A stretch of 64,000 bases of DNA from Sporomusa acidovorans (GTDB taxonomy: Bacteria; Bacillota; Negativicutes; Sporomusales; Sporomusaceae), in contig NZ_FNAM01000007.1 of assembly GCF_900101845.1 (NCBI RefSeq), forward strand, positions 1 to 64,000. Direction: 5' to 3'. Shown one piece after another: positions 9,236 to 17,977 of the stretch. The notes below the pieces were generated by a model. It was not told where the DNA came from. It worked only from the letters and a program-made list of their open reading frames with translations, and did not search any database. Each line of letters opens with the position of its first letter. Position 1 is the first letter of the stretch. Made by a program: the position numbers and the translations under genes.

Positions 9236-10897
9236 GTGAACAAAAATAATAAACTTTCTATAATACCACTTGGCGGGCTGGGTGAGATCGGTAAGAATAT
9301 GACCGTCTTCCGCTATGGGGATGATATGATTATTCTTGACGCCGGTTTGGCTTTTCCTGAAGAGGACATGCTGGGAATTGATTTAGTGATACCGGATATG
9401 TCCTATATTAGCGAAAATAAGGATAAAGTCCGGGCTGTGGTGTTAACTCATGGTCATGAGGACCATATTGGCTCGCTGTTTTATTTATTGCGTCAGGTTA
9501 GTGTGCCGGTGTACGGTTCGAAACTTACTTTGGGATTGGTAGAGGGGCGGCTAAAAGAATATGATGTTGCGGCTCCTAACTTAATTCCTGTGGCTCCCGG
9601 CGATTCGCTTACGCTGGGACCGTTTAAGGTTGGCTTCATCCGGGTCAACCATTCGATTTCCGATGCACTGGGAATTTATCTCAAGACGCCGGTTGGGACA
9701 GTTGTCCATACTGGGGATTTTAAAATTGATCAGACCCCGGTAGACGGTAAGATGATTGATATTCATAAATTTGCCGAAATGGGAAATCAAGGAGTGTTGG
9801 TCTTGCTCTCGGACAGCACCAATGCTGAGCGGCCGGGTTATACCAAGTCGGAGCGCACTGTAACGGAAGCCCTTGATGAGCATTTTCGTTCCGCTAAAGG
9901 ACGTATTATTCTAACCACTTTTGCTTCCAATGTATCCCGATTGCAGCAGGCCATTCAAGCGGCCTGCGCTTATGGCCGCAAAGTAGCGCTATTGGGAAGA
10001 AGCATGGTTACCGTGGTCAATAAAGCGGTAGAACTTGGCTATATGGAAATACCGGAAGGAACGTTAATTGGGGCCGAAGAGATCGGCCGCTATCCCGACA
10101 ATCAAATGTTGATTTTAACAACAGGCAGCCAGGGGGAACCCATGGCTGCGCTCAGCCGCCTGGCTGCGAAAAATCATCGCAGCTTGCAATTGACTCCCGG
10201 GGACACTGTGTTGATTTCCGCCAATCCAATCCCGGGTAATGAACGCTCGGTCGGCCGCATCATTGACTCCTTGATGCGTTTAGGGGTGCATGTCGTGTAT
10301 GAGCGGGCTTCCGGCATTCACGCTTCCGGACATGCCAGCCAGGAGGAACTTAAGCTTATTTTGAATCTGGTTCATCCTAAGTTCTTTATTCCTGTGCATG
10401 GAGAACACCGGATGCTCAGACAGCATGGTAAACTGGCCAACCAAACAGGCGTACCCAAGGAAAATGTTTTTATCGGCGAGAATGGTCATGTTTTTGAATT
10501 TACGGCAGAAACAGGCCGTTTTGCCGGGAAAGTGACTGCCGGCAAAATCTTTGTGGATGGTCTCGGCGTCGGGGATGTTGGCAATATTGTTATCCGGGAT
10601 CGGCGGCAATTATCGCAGGACGGTGTATTAATCGTGGTGGTTACCCTGGATAAAAACCGAGGCTGTATTCTGGATGGGCCTGATATTGTGTCGCGGGGGT
10701 TTGTCTATGTGCGGGATTCGGAGGCTTTAATTGATGAGGCGCGCAATATTGTAAAGAATGTGTTGGAGCGCTTTGAAAATCAGCCGATTACCGAATGGGC
10801 CCCCTTGAAAAATGGCATCCGGGAGGCCTTAGTGAAGTACTTATTTGCGAAAACCGGGCGTAGACCGATGATCTTACCGATTATCATGGATTTGTAA
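9236..10897 (+). CDS. rnj: Ribonuclease J
   Basis: The start is GTG 9236 behind TTTGGAGG; an upstream ATG at 9161 lacks a binding site and adds residues not typical of the family. The 553-residue enzyme has the metallo-beta-lactamase motif HGHEDH (72-77), the beta-CASP region with SDSTNAERPGYTKSE and SANPIPGNE, the HASGHAS motif, the PVHGE motif, and a C-terminal domain. RNase J combines 5'-3' exonuclease and endonuclease activity and is central to mRNA decay and rRNA maturation in Firmicutes. The length and motif order are normal. Confidence 0.95.
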   Translation: MNKNNKLSIIPLGGLGEIGKNMTVFRYGDDMIILDAGLAFPEEDMLGIDLVIPDMSYISENKDKVRAVVLTHGHEDHIGSLFYLLRQVSVPVYGSKLTLGLVEGRLKEYDVAAPNLIPVAPGDSLTLGPFKVGFIRVNHSISDALGIYLKTPVGTVVHTGDFKIDQTPVDGKMIDIHKFAEMGNQGVLVLLSDSTNAERPGYTKSERTVTEALDEHFRSAKGRIILTTFASNVSRLQQAIQAACAYGRKVALLGRSMVTVVNKAVELGYMEIPEGTLIGAEEIGRYPDNQMLILTTGSQGEPMAALSRLAAKNHRSLQLTPGDTVLISANPIPGNERSVGRIIDSLMRLGVHVVYERASGIHASGHASQEELKLILNLVHPKFFIPVHGEHRMLRQHGKLANQTGVPKENVFIGENGHVFEFTAETGRFAGKVTAGKIFVDGLGVGDVGNIVIRDRRQLSQDGVLIVVVTLDKNRGCILDGPDIVSRGFVYVRDSEALIDEARNIVKNVLERFENQPITEWAPLKNGIREALVKYLFAKTGRRPMILPIIMDL

Positions 10898-10943
10898 GGA
10901 GGGAAAATTACCACCTATAGAGGAAAATAAACATAGACCCGTT

Positions 10944-11207
10944 GTGATTGTGCGTTCGCATCCCAGTTCGCCTATATGTCAAGTAATTCCATTAACAAAT
11001 CAGAGGTTAAATGATAGGAAAAACTATCATATTGATCTTGAAGTTATAGATTCTACAGTATTAATTGAGCAACTACGAGTTATTGATAGAAGTCGTATTG
11101 ACAAGCCTAGATACATTGGTGGAAAAGTAGCAGTTCTAACAAAAAGAGATTGGGAAAATATAGACTCTGTTTTAAGTTGGTTTTATCGTTTAAAACCACT
11201 AAAATAA
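10944..11207 (+). CDS. MazF/PemK-like protein, N-terminally short
   Basis: The product contains the MazF/PemK core (VVIVRSHPSS...CQVIPLTNQ, later LIEQLRVIDRSR and KVAVLTKRDWENID). Full family members are about 110-120 residues and begin with a strand ahead of the RPVVIV motif. Here the open frame reaches back through ENKHRPVVIVRS to about 10899 without a standard start codon. A ribosome binding site (GGAGGG, 10898-10903) follows the rnj stop codon directly, but the in-frame triplets after it are TTA and ATA (10917). GTG 10944 is the first ordinary start and would cut the first strand. No antitoxin gene accompanies it. It may be a decayed toxin or use an unusual start. Confidence 0.6.
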   Translation: MIVRSHPSSPICQVIPLTNQRLNDRKNYHIDLEVIDSTVLIEQLRVIDRSRIDKPRYIGGKVAVLTKRDWENIDSVLSWFYRLKPLK

Positions 11208-11278
11208 CTGTAAAAATATTGACAGAAACTAGATGTAATGTTAGGTTCGCAAGAGGTCTTGCGTTGATTATTAGGTTC

Positions 11279-11316
11279 AAGGAGCCTGACTTGTTTAGTT
11301 AGGCTCCTTGTTTATT
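11279..11316 (+). terminator. Intrinsic terminator after rnj/MazF-like gene
   Basis: A 13-bp arm starting AAGGAGCCTGACT (11279-11291) pairs with AGTTAGGCTCCTT (11297-11309), with one mismatch, and is followed by GTTTATTTATT. Confidence 0.75.
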
Positions 11317-11340
11317 TATTCATTCTCTAAATGATTTTAA

Positions 11341-11390
11341 AGAGCCACTGTCAGAGAGCTAATGACTTTCTGATGGTGGTTCTTTTTGTT
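11341..11390 (+). terminator. Second hairpin terminator in tandem
   Basis: AGAGCCACTGTCAGAGAG (11341-11358) pairs with CTTTCTGATGGTGGTTCT through Watson-Crick and G-U pairs, followed by TTTTTGTTTT. It lies only 30 bp after the preceding terminator. Confidence 0.65.
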
Positions 11391-11629
11391 TTATAGGGTA
11401 CTCCCCTTATGGGGCATACCCTTGATAGACACAAGAATACGAATATTTCATGGAATCGAAGGGAAACCTGCTACTATTGCTCTTACCCAATATAAACCCT
11501 GCGGCGCACGCTGCAGAGTTTATTTGCGTTGATTAGTCTGACAAAATTTGGCGATCATAGCAGGATCATGGTCAAAAAAAGGGAATATAATCAAAATAAG
11601 CAAATATGGATAGAAAGAAGGAAATAGTT

Positions 11630-12076
11630 ATGTTTATACAAAAGAAAAAGGTTTATTTTGCCTTGTTCATTACCTTTTTGTTTACCCTTACGGTCGGCAC
11701 CGCCCTGGTGCAAGCGGCACCCCAACCGGCTTCTTCTGTCGGCTATGTTGATTTCTTGTACTTGGTTAACAATCACCCGGATACTCCTAAAGCCAATGAA
11801 GAGCTTCAGTCTGTACGCGAACAGGCCAAAAAAGATTTTGACGCTAAATCCGCCGGTTTGGGAGATAAGGAAAAACGGGAACTTGATTTACAGCTTGGGC
11901 AGCAAATCGAGCAGAAACGTCAAGAGCTCCTTAAACCCATTGTTGATAAAATTTCCAACGCTATTAAAGAGGTAAGAACAGAAAAAGGGTTATCGGTCGT
12001 TCTGGGAAAAAACGTTATTGTTGACGGCGGGGTAGACATTACCCAGGATGTCCTGAAGAAAGTTACCGGCAAATAA
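11630..12076 (+). CDS. OmpH/Skp-like exported chaperone family protein
   Basis: ATG 11630 is preceded by GAAGGAAA; an ATG at 11606 in the same frame would place charged residues before the signal peptide. The 148-residue product starts with a signal peptide (about 1-27, KKKVYFALFITFLFTLTVG, cleavage after VQA-A). A long charged helical section follows (about 50-110, NEELQSVREQAKKDFDAK) and a short C-terminal strand region (GLSVVLGKNVIVDGG...DITQDVLKK). This is the Skp/OmpH build: a periplasmic holdase that escorts outer-membrane proteins. Its presence supports a diderm cell envelope, as expected for Negativicutes. Confidence 0.85.
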   Translation: MFIQKKKVYFALFITFLFTLTVGTALVQAAPQPASSVGYVDFLYLVNNHPDTPKANEELQSVREQAKKDFDAKSAGLGDKEKRELDLQLGQQIEQKRQELLKPIVDKISNAIKEVRTEKGLSVVLGKNVIVDGGVDITQDVLKKVTGK

Positions 12077-12112
12077 GATTTTCAATAAGGTCATCAATAA
12101 GGTCAATAAGCC

Positions 12113-12141
12113 TTGACAACAGGTAGTCTTTTCTATATACT
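12113..12141 (+). promoter_or_regulatory. Sigma-A promoter of the T-box/ilvA transcript
   Basis: TTGACA (12113-12118), 17-bp spacer, TATACT (12136-12141). The T-box leader begins about 25 bp downstream. Confidence 0.8.
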
Positions 12142-12164
12142 TAGGAACAATATAGATAGCAAAC

Positions 12165-12456
12165 AAAAACGATGAGCAGAAGAGTAGACATACTATAAGA
12201 AGCTTTCAGCGAGCTGGGTTTGGTGTGAGCCAGCAAGAATCTGGTATGATCGAAAATCATCTGTGAGTTGCAGGCTGAACAACAGTAGGCCTTGCCGGGA
12301 CCCAGAAACAGTGCCCGTTATTGCACTGGGGTATCGAGCTTGGCTCCGTACTTTACAGAGAGATTATGGTCGTTTCAAGGACTGTAATAATTAGGGTGGT
12401 ATCGCGGATTAACCTCCGTCCCTTTATAACAAGGGAACGGGGGTTTTTAATTTTTT
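12165..12456 (+). promoter_or_regulatory. T-box riboswitch, isoleucine type, with terminator
   Basis: The leader has all parts of a T-box: Stem I base (GATGA near 12171 pairing TCATC near 12256), the GAAGAGTA specifier-loop strand, the distal AGCGAG and GGTGTGAG elements, and the T-box sequence AGGGTGGTATCGCGG (12393-12407). A terminator follows (12411-12448: CCTCCGTCCCTT pairing with AAGGGAACGGGGG, then TTTTT). The specifier triplet opposite the GAAGAGTA strand reads ATC (12249-12251) followed by G-A, which matches tRNA-Ile. Uncharged tRNA-Ile would stabilise the antiterminator and allow transcription of ilvA, which starts 16 bp downstream of the element. Confidence 0.9.
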
Positions 12457-12472
12457 ATAGGAGGTAATAAAA

Positions 12473-13462
12473 ATGGACCGTTATGAGTTAACCTTAGTAA
12501 AAATAAAAGAGGCCTGGCAACGAATTACCCCCTTTGTTCATCAGACACCCTTGCAGCATTCCCGCACATTAAGTGAAATTGCCAATTGTCAGGCTTACTT
12601 AAAGCTGGAAAATATGCAAAAAACCGGCTCCTTCAAAATCCGGGGAGCTGTTAATAAAATTTTTACTTTAAGTCCGGAGAAAATGGCCTGCGGCGTTCTA
12701 TCGGCCTCAGCCGGTAATCATGCCCAGGGGGTGGCCTGGGCAGCCAAGGCCTGTCAGGTATCAGCCACAATTGTTATGCCGGAAAAAGCCCCGGCAGCCA
12801 AAGTACGGGCTACCAAGGCTTACGGAGCTAATGTAGTGCTGTGCGGCCAAAATTATGATGAGGCTTACCGATACGCCTGTGAGCTGCAGCAGGAACAAAA
12901 CAGCACTTTTATCCATGCCTTTGACGACCAGGAGATTATTGCCGGTCAAGGAACGATTGCCCTGGAAATTCTGTCGCAACTATATGATGTTGATGCCATT
13001 ATAGCGCCTGTTGGCGGGGGCGGCCTGATCGCCGGGCTGGCGGTAGCCGCTAAAGAACATAACCCTAAAATCAGGATAATTGGTGTACAGGCGGCTGGTG
13101 CTCCGTCAATGGCACAATCGTTAGCCTGCGGAGTGTGTTCCTGTCTCCCGTCAGTCAAAACCATAGCCGACGGAATTGCCGTAAAACAGCCGGGAAATAT
13201 TACTTTCCACTATACGCAAAAATATGTGGATGAACTCATCTTAGTTACAGAAGAAGAACTTATTGGCGGCATATTATTTATGCTGGAACGTGGCAAGGTG
13301 ATGACAGAGGGAGCCGGAATTGCGGGCATTGCCGCCTTGTTGGCCGGTAAAATCGAGCTGCCGGGGCAAAAGGTGGCTGTGGTTGTCAGCGGTGGCAATA
13401 TGGATCCTTTGCTGCTATCCTTACTAATTGAGGATAAATATCAGCAAGTAGCGAATTGGTAA
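12473..13462 (+). CDS. ilvA: Threonine ammonia-lyase (threonine deaminase), short form
   Basis: The 329-residue enzyme is a fold-type II PLP enzyme: Lys55 in GSFKIRGAV is the Schiff-base lysine, SAGNHAQG binds the substrate carboxylate and GGGGLIAG binds the PLP phosphate. It converts threonine to 2-oxobutyrate and ammonia, the first step of isoleucine synthesis from threonine. It ends right after the catalytic domain, so it has no ACT-like allosteric domain and in length resembles catabolic TdcB. The isoleucine T-box in front argues for a biosynthetic role with control at transcription instead of feedback inhibition. RBS is AGGAGG. Confidence 0.93.
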   Translation: MDRYELTLVKIKEAWQRITPFVHQTPLQHSRTLSEIANCQAYLKLENMQKTGSFKIRGAVNKIFTLSPEKMACGVLSASAGNHAQGVAWAAKACQVSATIVMPEKAPAAKVRATKAYGANVVLCGQNYDEAYRYACELQQEQNSTFIHAFDDQEIIAGQGTIALEILSQLYDVDAIIAPVGGGGLIAGLAVAAKEHNPKIRIIGVQAAGAPSMAQSLACGVCSCLPSVKTIADGIAVKQPGNITFHYTQKYVDELILVTEEELIGGILFMLERGKVMTEGAGIAGIAALLAGKIELPGQKVAVVVSGGNMDPLLLSLLIEDKYQQVANW

Positions 13463-13464
13463 AC

Positions 13465-15525
13465 CTAAGGCTTTCGCAAATAAGCAATTAAGGGTTTATA
13501 TCTGCGCCAGAAAGTAAATCGGTTAGGACGCTGTTGAGTTGTTTCTTCGATAAGTTGAAAATCGCTAAGTACAGTCTGTAAAGTCTGCGCCAATTCAGTC
13601 AGCGACTGGCTGGAATTGGCGATTTCTTTCATGGTCGCCGACTGTCCTGTGACAGATGCAGCGATGGTTTTCGCTTCGTCTATTGCTTGCTTGCCGAGCG
13701 TATCTGTTTTTTGGACAGATTCGATAATTTGTTCGTTGCTCGCCATGATTTGCTGCAGGGTTGTTGCTGCTTCTTTGCTTTGGGCGGATACTTCGATAAT
13801 CAGCTTTGCCATGTCCCGGAAGGCCGAGCCGGCAAAGTGAACTGCTTCAGTCCCTGTTTTAATCTCCAGAGTACCGGCTTGTATGGTTGTTACCGCTTTA
13901 GCGGCATCGTCCCGGATATTACCGATGAGCCCGGATATCTTTGCGGCGGCTGCTTGAGACTGTTCGGCCAGTTTTCGCACGTCTTTGGCTACCACGGCGA
14001 AGCCCTTTCCCTGCTCGCCGGCACGCGCCGCCTCAATGGCTGCGTTCAGAGCCAGCAGGTTTGTCTGGCTGGCGATATAGGAAATGGTGCCGACAAGTTG
14101 GCAGATTTCTTGAGAGCGTTCGCCGAGCCTGGCGACAATCCGGGCGGAATTATTGACAGTTGCCTCCATTTGATTTATTTGGGCAACCGCTTTCTCTACG
14201 GCCCGATCACCGTCCCGGGATTTTTCTGCCGCTTGCAGCGAATGGGCGGCTACCTGCTCGGTATTAGCTGCTGCCTGGCATATAGTTGCCGTTATTTGTT
14301 TGATTTTTGCGGCATTCTCATGGGCGGCTGCCGTCTGCTGGCCGGCTGTTGCCGCCATGTGAGTAATGGCGGCAGCTATTTGGTCGGTTGCCTGGGTTGA
14401 CTGAACGGAACAGGTAATCAGTTTTCCGGAAAAAACAGTTAGTTGTTCGGTAAACCCAAAAACTTTCTGGATCAAGGTGCGCATCTTCTCCGTCAGCTGT
14501 TCAAAACTTTTACCAAGTCGGCCGATTTCATCAGCGGAAGAAATCGCAAACCCGGTTGGTGAAAGTTTGCCGGCGGCAATCCGGTTGGCCGCCTTGTCCA
14601 AATCACGAATGGGCCTGGCGATTCGACGGGCAACCAGTGTGGTGACTATGATCACAATAAGTAAAACGGCAATCATGTCGATCAGCAAATTTTTTGCCAG
14701 GACCGATACCGCACCTGTTACTTCCGCTGACGGTACTGCCAGCGCCAGCGACCAGTTGGTCGCTGGTACCGGGGCGAAAGCCACGATCTTCTCACTCCCG
14801 TCCCACTCAGACCAGGTAACTCCAGCTTCGCCGCTGATCATGCGCTGGGCAGTTTCTTTAACAGCAGCAGGCAAATTACTACTGTCGGCGAGAAGGTTGG
14901 TCTTCATGGCAATATCCTGATCCGCGTGAATAATGATCAAGCCGTCGCTTTGTGTCACATAAGCATAACCTGTTTTTCCCACTTTTATTTCCAAGATTTT
15001 TTCGGCGATTTTTTCCATGTTGACCGCGCCGGACAATACGCCGCTTATTTTGCCGTTTACTGTAACCGGGACGGCGACAAGGGTAACCAAATTCCCCGTG
15101 CTTTTGGAAATGAGCGGATCGGAGACGGCGGCCTCGCCTCGCATAGCTTTTTGAAAGTAAGTTCTCTCTTTAATTGTTCCGGTCGTTCCTGCTGAGTCAA
15201 CAAAGGTGCCGTCAGCGGTGGCAAAAGCCAAGCTCTCAAACTGGTCATTGAATTTGGCAATGCCAGTTAAATAGGCAACGATCTCTTGTGGATTACCGCT
15301 TTTCATAGCCGGTGTCAAGGCAATTCCCTGTAAGACGGCCTGACGTTCCTTTAACCAACCGGCAATATCGTCGGCTGAGGTATAGACAAGCGTAAGCATA
15401 GTCTCTGCCATATTCTCTACAATAATTTGCCGTGATTGCCAATAATTCAGGCCAGCTAAAGTACATATCGCCACAAAAAAGATGCAAAGTATGATGGCTG
15501 TCAATTTCATCTGAATGCTTTTCAT
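13465..15525 (-). CDS. Methyl-accepting chemotaxis protein, dCache type
   Basis: The 686-residue receptor has TM1 at about 8-28, a large extracellular dCache-like sensor (about 35-275, with [16 protein letters not shown] and [20 protein letters not shown]), TM2 at about 282-303, a HAMP domain ([18 protein letters not shown]) and a long signalling coiled coil. The conserved hairpin tip reads [20 protein letters not shown]. dCache domains commonly bind amino acids, organic acids or amines. It ends only 3 bp from the convergent ilvA stop. It is first in position of a minus-strand signalling block but last in transcription, 31 bp after the next receptor. Confidence 0.92.
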   Translation of the reverse strand: MKSIQMKLTAIILCIFFVAICTLAGLNYWQSRQIIVENMAETMLTLVYTSADDIAGWLKERQAVLQGIALTPAMKSGNPQEIVAYLTGIAKFNDQFESLAFATADGTFVDSAGTTGTIKERTYFQKAMRGEAAVSDPLISKSTGNLVTLVAVPVTVNGKISGVLSGAVNMEKIAEKILEIKVGKTGYAYVTQSDGLIIIHADQDIAMKTNLLADSSNLPAAVKETAQRMISGEAGVTWSEWDGSEKIVAFAPVPATNWSLALAVPSAEVTGAVSVLAKNLLIDMIAVLLIVIIVTTLVARRIARPIRDLDKAANRIAAGKLSPTGFAISSADEIGRLGKSFEQLTEKMRTLIQKVFGFTEQLTVFSGKLITCSVQSTQATDQIAAAITHMAATAGQQTAAAHENAAKIKQITATICQAAANTEQVAAHSLQAAEKSRDGDRAVEKAVAQINQMEATVNNSARIVARLGERSQEICQLVGTISYIASQTNLLALNAAIEAARAGEQGKGFAVVAKDVRKLAEQSQAAAAKISGLIGNIRDDAAKAVTTIQAGTLEIKTGTEAVHFAGSAFRDMAKLIIEVSAQSKEAATTLQQIMASNEQIIESVQKTDTLGKQAIDEAKTIAASVTGQSATMKEIANSSQSLTELAQTLQTVLSDFQLIEETTQQRPNRFTFWRRYKPLIAYLRKP

Positions 15526-15556
15526 AGTTGACCTTCTGCCATCGGGATCACTTCCT

Positions 15557-16720
15557 TTAGAGTTTTGCAGCCGTTTGCGTCAGTTTACCGGCTATACTGG
15601 TCAGCTCTTCAATGGTAGCATTGACTTCCTGAATGGCGGCAGAGGTTTCTTCCACAACTGCCAGCGTGGATTCGGAGGCGCTGGAGGTTTCCGTCACGGA
15701 TTTATCAATTTGCCCTGTTAAATCGCGAATTTGGGAAACTGTCTTCTTGGATTCCTCCGATAACTTTCTGATTTCTTCGGCGACAACGCCAAAACCACGA
15801 CCGGCTTCTCCCACTCTGGCAGCTTCGATGGCTGCGTTTAAGCCAAGCATTTTGGTTTCGTCGGCGATTTCTTTGATAAATCCCATTACTTTGTTGATGT
15901 TTTCTAAATGCTCCTTTACTCTTTGAATTTCTTCGTGCAAGTGAGACTGACTGCCGCTGACATCGTTAGTGGCAGCCGTGATTTGCTGTACGGATGCGGA
16001 AACACCGCTTAGCCCCTGATCGAGAGAACTGGCAATGCCTTTTAAATCATTGGCAAGATGCCTGGGCAGTGTTAAGCCAAAACTGCCGACGATTTCACCG
16101 CTTTCCACGATGAGCGGCGAGGCGGTGACCATAGTGGGCAGGCCGTAAAATGACGCATCCATCTCTTGGGCGATCAGCTTTTTTTGTTTTTGGGACTGAA
16201 TAGCGATACTTTCGTTTGGCAAGGGGGTGTTAACTTGCATTTCGGGAATATCAAATTTTTTTGAGGCTTGTCTTTTGATAATTTTTTCTTTGTCGGCTAC
16301 GTATAAGACTCCGCCTTCCGGTAGTAAATCAGCTAGGACTGGGGCAAAGGAATCAAAGGCATTGACAAGCTTGTGCTGCCGCGGCATGGCCAAAACCCAG
16401 GCGCCCAGAATTTCACTGTCGCTATCATTCCAGACAGGCCCGCCAATGGCAAATACCCTCACACCGTAAACGTTGCGGTCAATTTGCAGCGTATGTATTC
16501 GCCGGGCCTGGATAACCTGGGCGGCGACACCGTTTTGACTGTACTGCGTTCCTACATCTAAACCGGGAATATCAAACTTGTGCTTTGATTTAAAGGTTAC
16601 GGTGTTCAGATCGGTAACAAAAAAACAAGCGCCGTCTTCGTAAGAAGGGAGCATGATATCCCAATACTGTTTTAAAAACTCTAATTCTTTTGGGTGTACC
16701 CGTAAATCATTTGGTTGCAT
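15557..16720 (-). CDS. Soluble methyl-accepting chemotaxis protein with duplicated N-terminal sensor
   Basis: The 387-residue protein has no transmembrane segment. The C-terminal half is an MCP signalling hairpin ([20 protein letters not shown]). The N-terminal half appears to hold two related modules: residues 30-120 contain [29 protein letters not shown] sequence and residues 130-225 contain [14 protein letters not shown]...SKKFDIPEM, sharing a K-KFDIP motif and ending in a similar strand ([18 protein letters not shown]). It probably senses a cytoplasmic or redox signal and feeds the same chemotaxis arrays. RBS is GGGAGG before ATG 16720. Confidence 0.88.
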   Translation of the reverse strand: MQPNDLRVHPKELEFLKQYWDIMLPSYEDGACFFVTDLNTVTFKSKHKFDIPGLDVGTQYSQNGVAAQVIQARRIHTLQIDRNVYGVRVFAIGGPVWNDSDSEILGAWVLAMPRQHKLVNAFDSFAPVLADLLPEGGVLYVADKEKIIKRQASKKFDIPEMQVNTPLPNESIAIQSQKQKKLIAQEMDASFYGLPTMVTASPLIVESGEIVGSFGLTLPRHLANDLKGIASSLDQGLSGVSASVQQITAATNDVSGSQSHLHEEIQRVKEHLENINKVMGFIKEIADETKMLGLNAAIEAARVGEAGRGFGVVAEEIRKLSEESKKTVSQIRDLTGQIDKSVTETSSASESTLAVVEETSAAIQEVNATIEELTSIAGKLTQTAAKL

Positions 16721-16776
16721 GCTAGTTTTCCTCCCTTTTATGTTTTGATGCGTTCTTGCGCGTCTATTGCGGTGAT

Positions 16777-17817
16777 TTATTCCAGTAAGGTAATGATGGT
16801 AAGGCGTTCATGATTTTCTAAATCAAGTAAAGTGCCGTTATCCAGTTGGACTACCGGTCTGGCTGTGTCAATGGCGGTCATTTGCACAACCTTGCCCTGC
16901 GTCCCGTTGCTTAACAAGACCCGCGTGCCCAGTAATACTTCCTGCAGTTTGGCAGATAAGGTTAAGCAGGTGACCGGATCAAGTTTGTCAGACATTTGAT
17001 GGCGCATAATATGAATAGCCTTAAACGGTGGAATTTCTTTGCGGTATACCCGCTCGGTAGTCATCGCATCATAAATATCGGCAACGGCTACAAATTTAGC
17101 GCAGAGATTGATATCCTTGCCTGTTAGTCCTAAGGGGTAACCGCTGCCGTCTTCTCTTTCGTGGTGTTGCAGTACGCCTAATTTGACTTCCGGGGAAATT
17201 TCGGCACAATCATTTAACAACTGATAGCCCTGCCAGGGGTGCTGTTTGACAATAGCTGTTTCTTCGGCCGTAAGCGGCCCGGGCTTATCGAGTATTTTTT
17301 CGGGAATAAAGACTTTGCCAACATCATGCAATAACCCGGATAAAATCAGATCTTTCAGCCGTGCGCCGGCAAAGCCTGTCCATTTACCCAGCAGTCCGGT
17401 CAGTATGGCTACATGCAAAGAGTGTTTGAAGGTGTACTCATGATGCATCTTAATCCGGTAAAGACTGTCAAGAACCCCTTCAATGTCAATCATCAGGGCG
17501 ATATAGTTTTCCGCTAGTTCTTTGCATTCAGAAATCGGGACCTCTTTAAATTTTCGTACTTTTTTAAAGGTCGACGACACTAAATCAAGGGTTTCCTTAT
17601 AGGTATGAAGGAAACCCGGGCTTACAGTATGCGGTTTGCCTGAGCAGGCTACACTAACGACGGCAATTCCCCAATGCAGCAAGTTGTTAATTGTTTCATC
17701 TGTTACTAAGCTTCCCTCTTCCACGAGGATCTGTCCTTTTTCAGAAATAACGGGTTGTGCAATGATCATGCCGGTTTTGAGGTCTCTGGTTAATACTACG
17801 TCATATTTGGAAAACAT
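16777..17817 (-). CDS. HD-GYP domain cyclic-di-GMP phosphodiesterase
   Basis: The 346-residue protein has an HD-GYP domain at about 125-290: [11 protein letters not shown], the metal-binding [14 protein letters not shown], and the [14 protein letters not shown] (GYP) motif. Such enzymes hydrolyse cyclic-di-GMP, linking it to motility, which fits the two chemoreceptors downstream. The N-terminal 100 residues resemble the small DUF3391-like or response domain found in stand-alone HD-GYP proteins; the C-terminus (about 295-345) is a short beta-rich tail ([17 protein letters not shown]). RBS is CGGAGG before ATG 17817. Confidence 0.9.
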   Translation of the reverse strand: MFSKYDVVLTRDLKTGMIIAQPVISEKGQILVEEGSLVTDETINNLLHWGIAVVSVACSGKPHTVSPGFLHTYKETLDLVSSTFKKVRKFKEVPISECKELAENYIALMIDIEGVLDSLYRIKMHHEYTFKHSLHVAILTGLLGKWTGFAGARLKDLILSGLLHDVGKVFIPEKILDKPGPLTAEETAIVKQHPWQGYQLLNDCAEISPEVKLGVLQHHEREDGSGYPLGLTGKDINLCAKFVAVADIYDAMTTERVYRKEIPPFKAIHIMRHQMSDKLDPVTCLTLSAKLQEVLLGTRVLLSNGTQGKVVQMTAIDTARPVVQLDNGTLLDLENHERLTIITLLE

Positions 17818-17930
17818 TTGTAGCCTCCGCGTAATTAGATAGTAGCCAATAAAGTATATATGACAAAAATTTACTATATTTACTATTTTAAGACAGGTAT
17901 TGTGAAATTTCTATTAGGTCAAATACCAAA

Positions 17931-17977
17931 AAGTAGGAGCGGCTATTGTTATGGAAAAACAACAGCCACTCCTACTT
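17931..17977 (-). terminator. Intrinsic terminator for the PAS/PucR gene
   Basis: Arms AAGTAGGAG (17931-17939) and CTCCTACTT (17969-17977), extended by GGCT/AGCC and TTGTT/AACAA, form a long hairpin. On the minus strand it is followed by TTTTTGG. It separates the regulator from the HD-GYP gene. Confidence 0.8.

Noticed and set aside
13687..14400. 237-codon plus-strand frame opposite the dCache chemoreceptor
   Set aside because: It is a shadow of the strongly conserved receptor gene on the minus strand and has no ribosome binding site.
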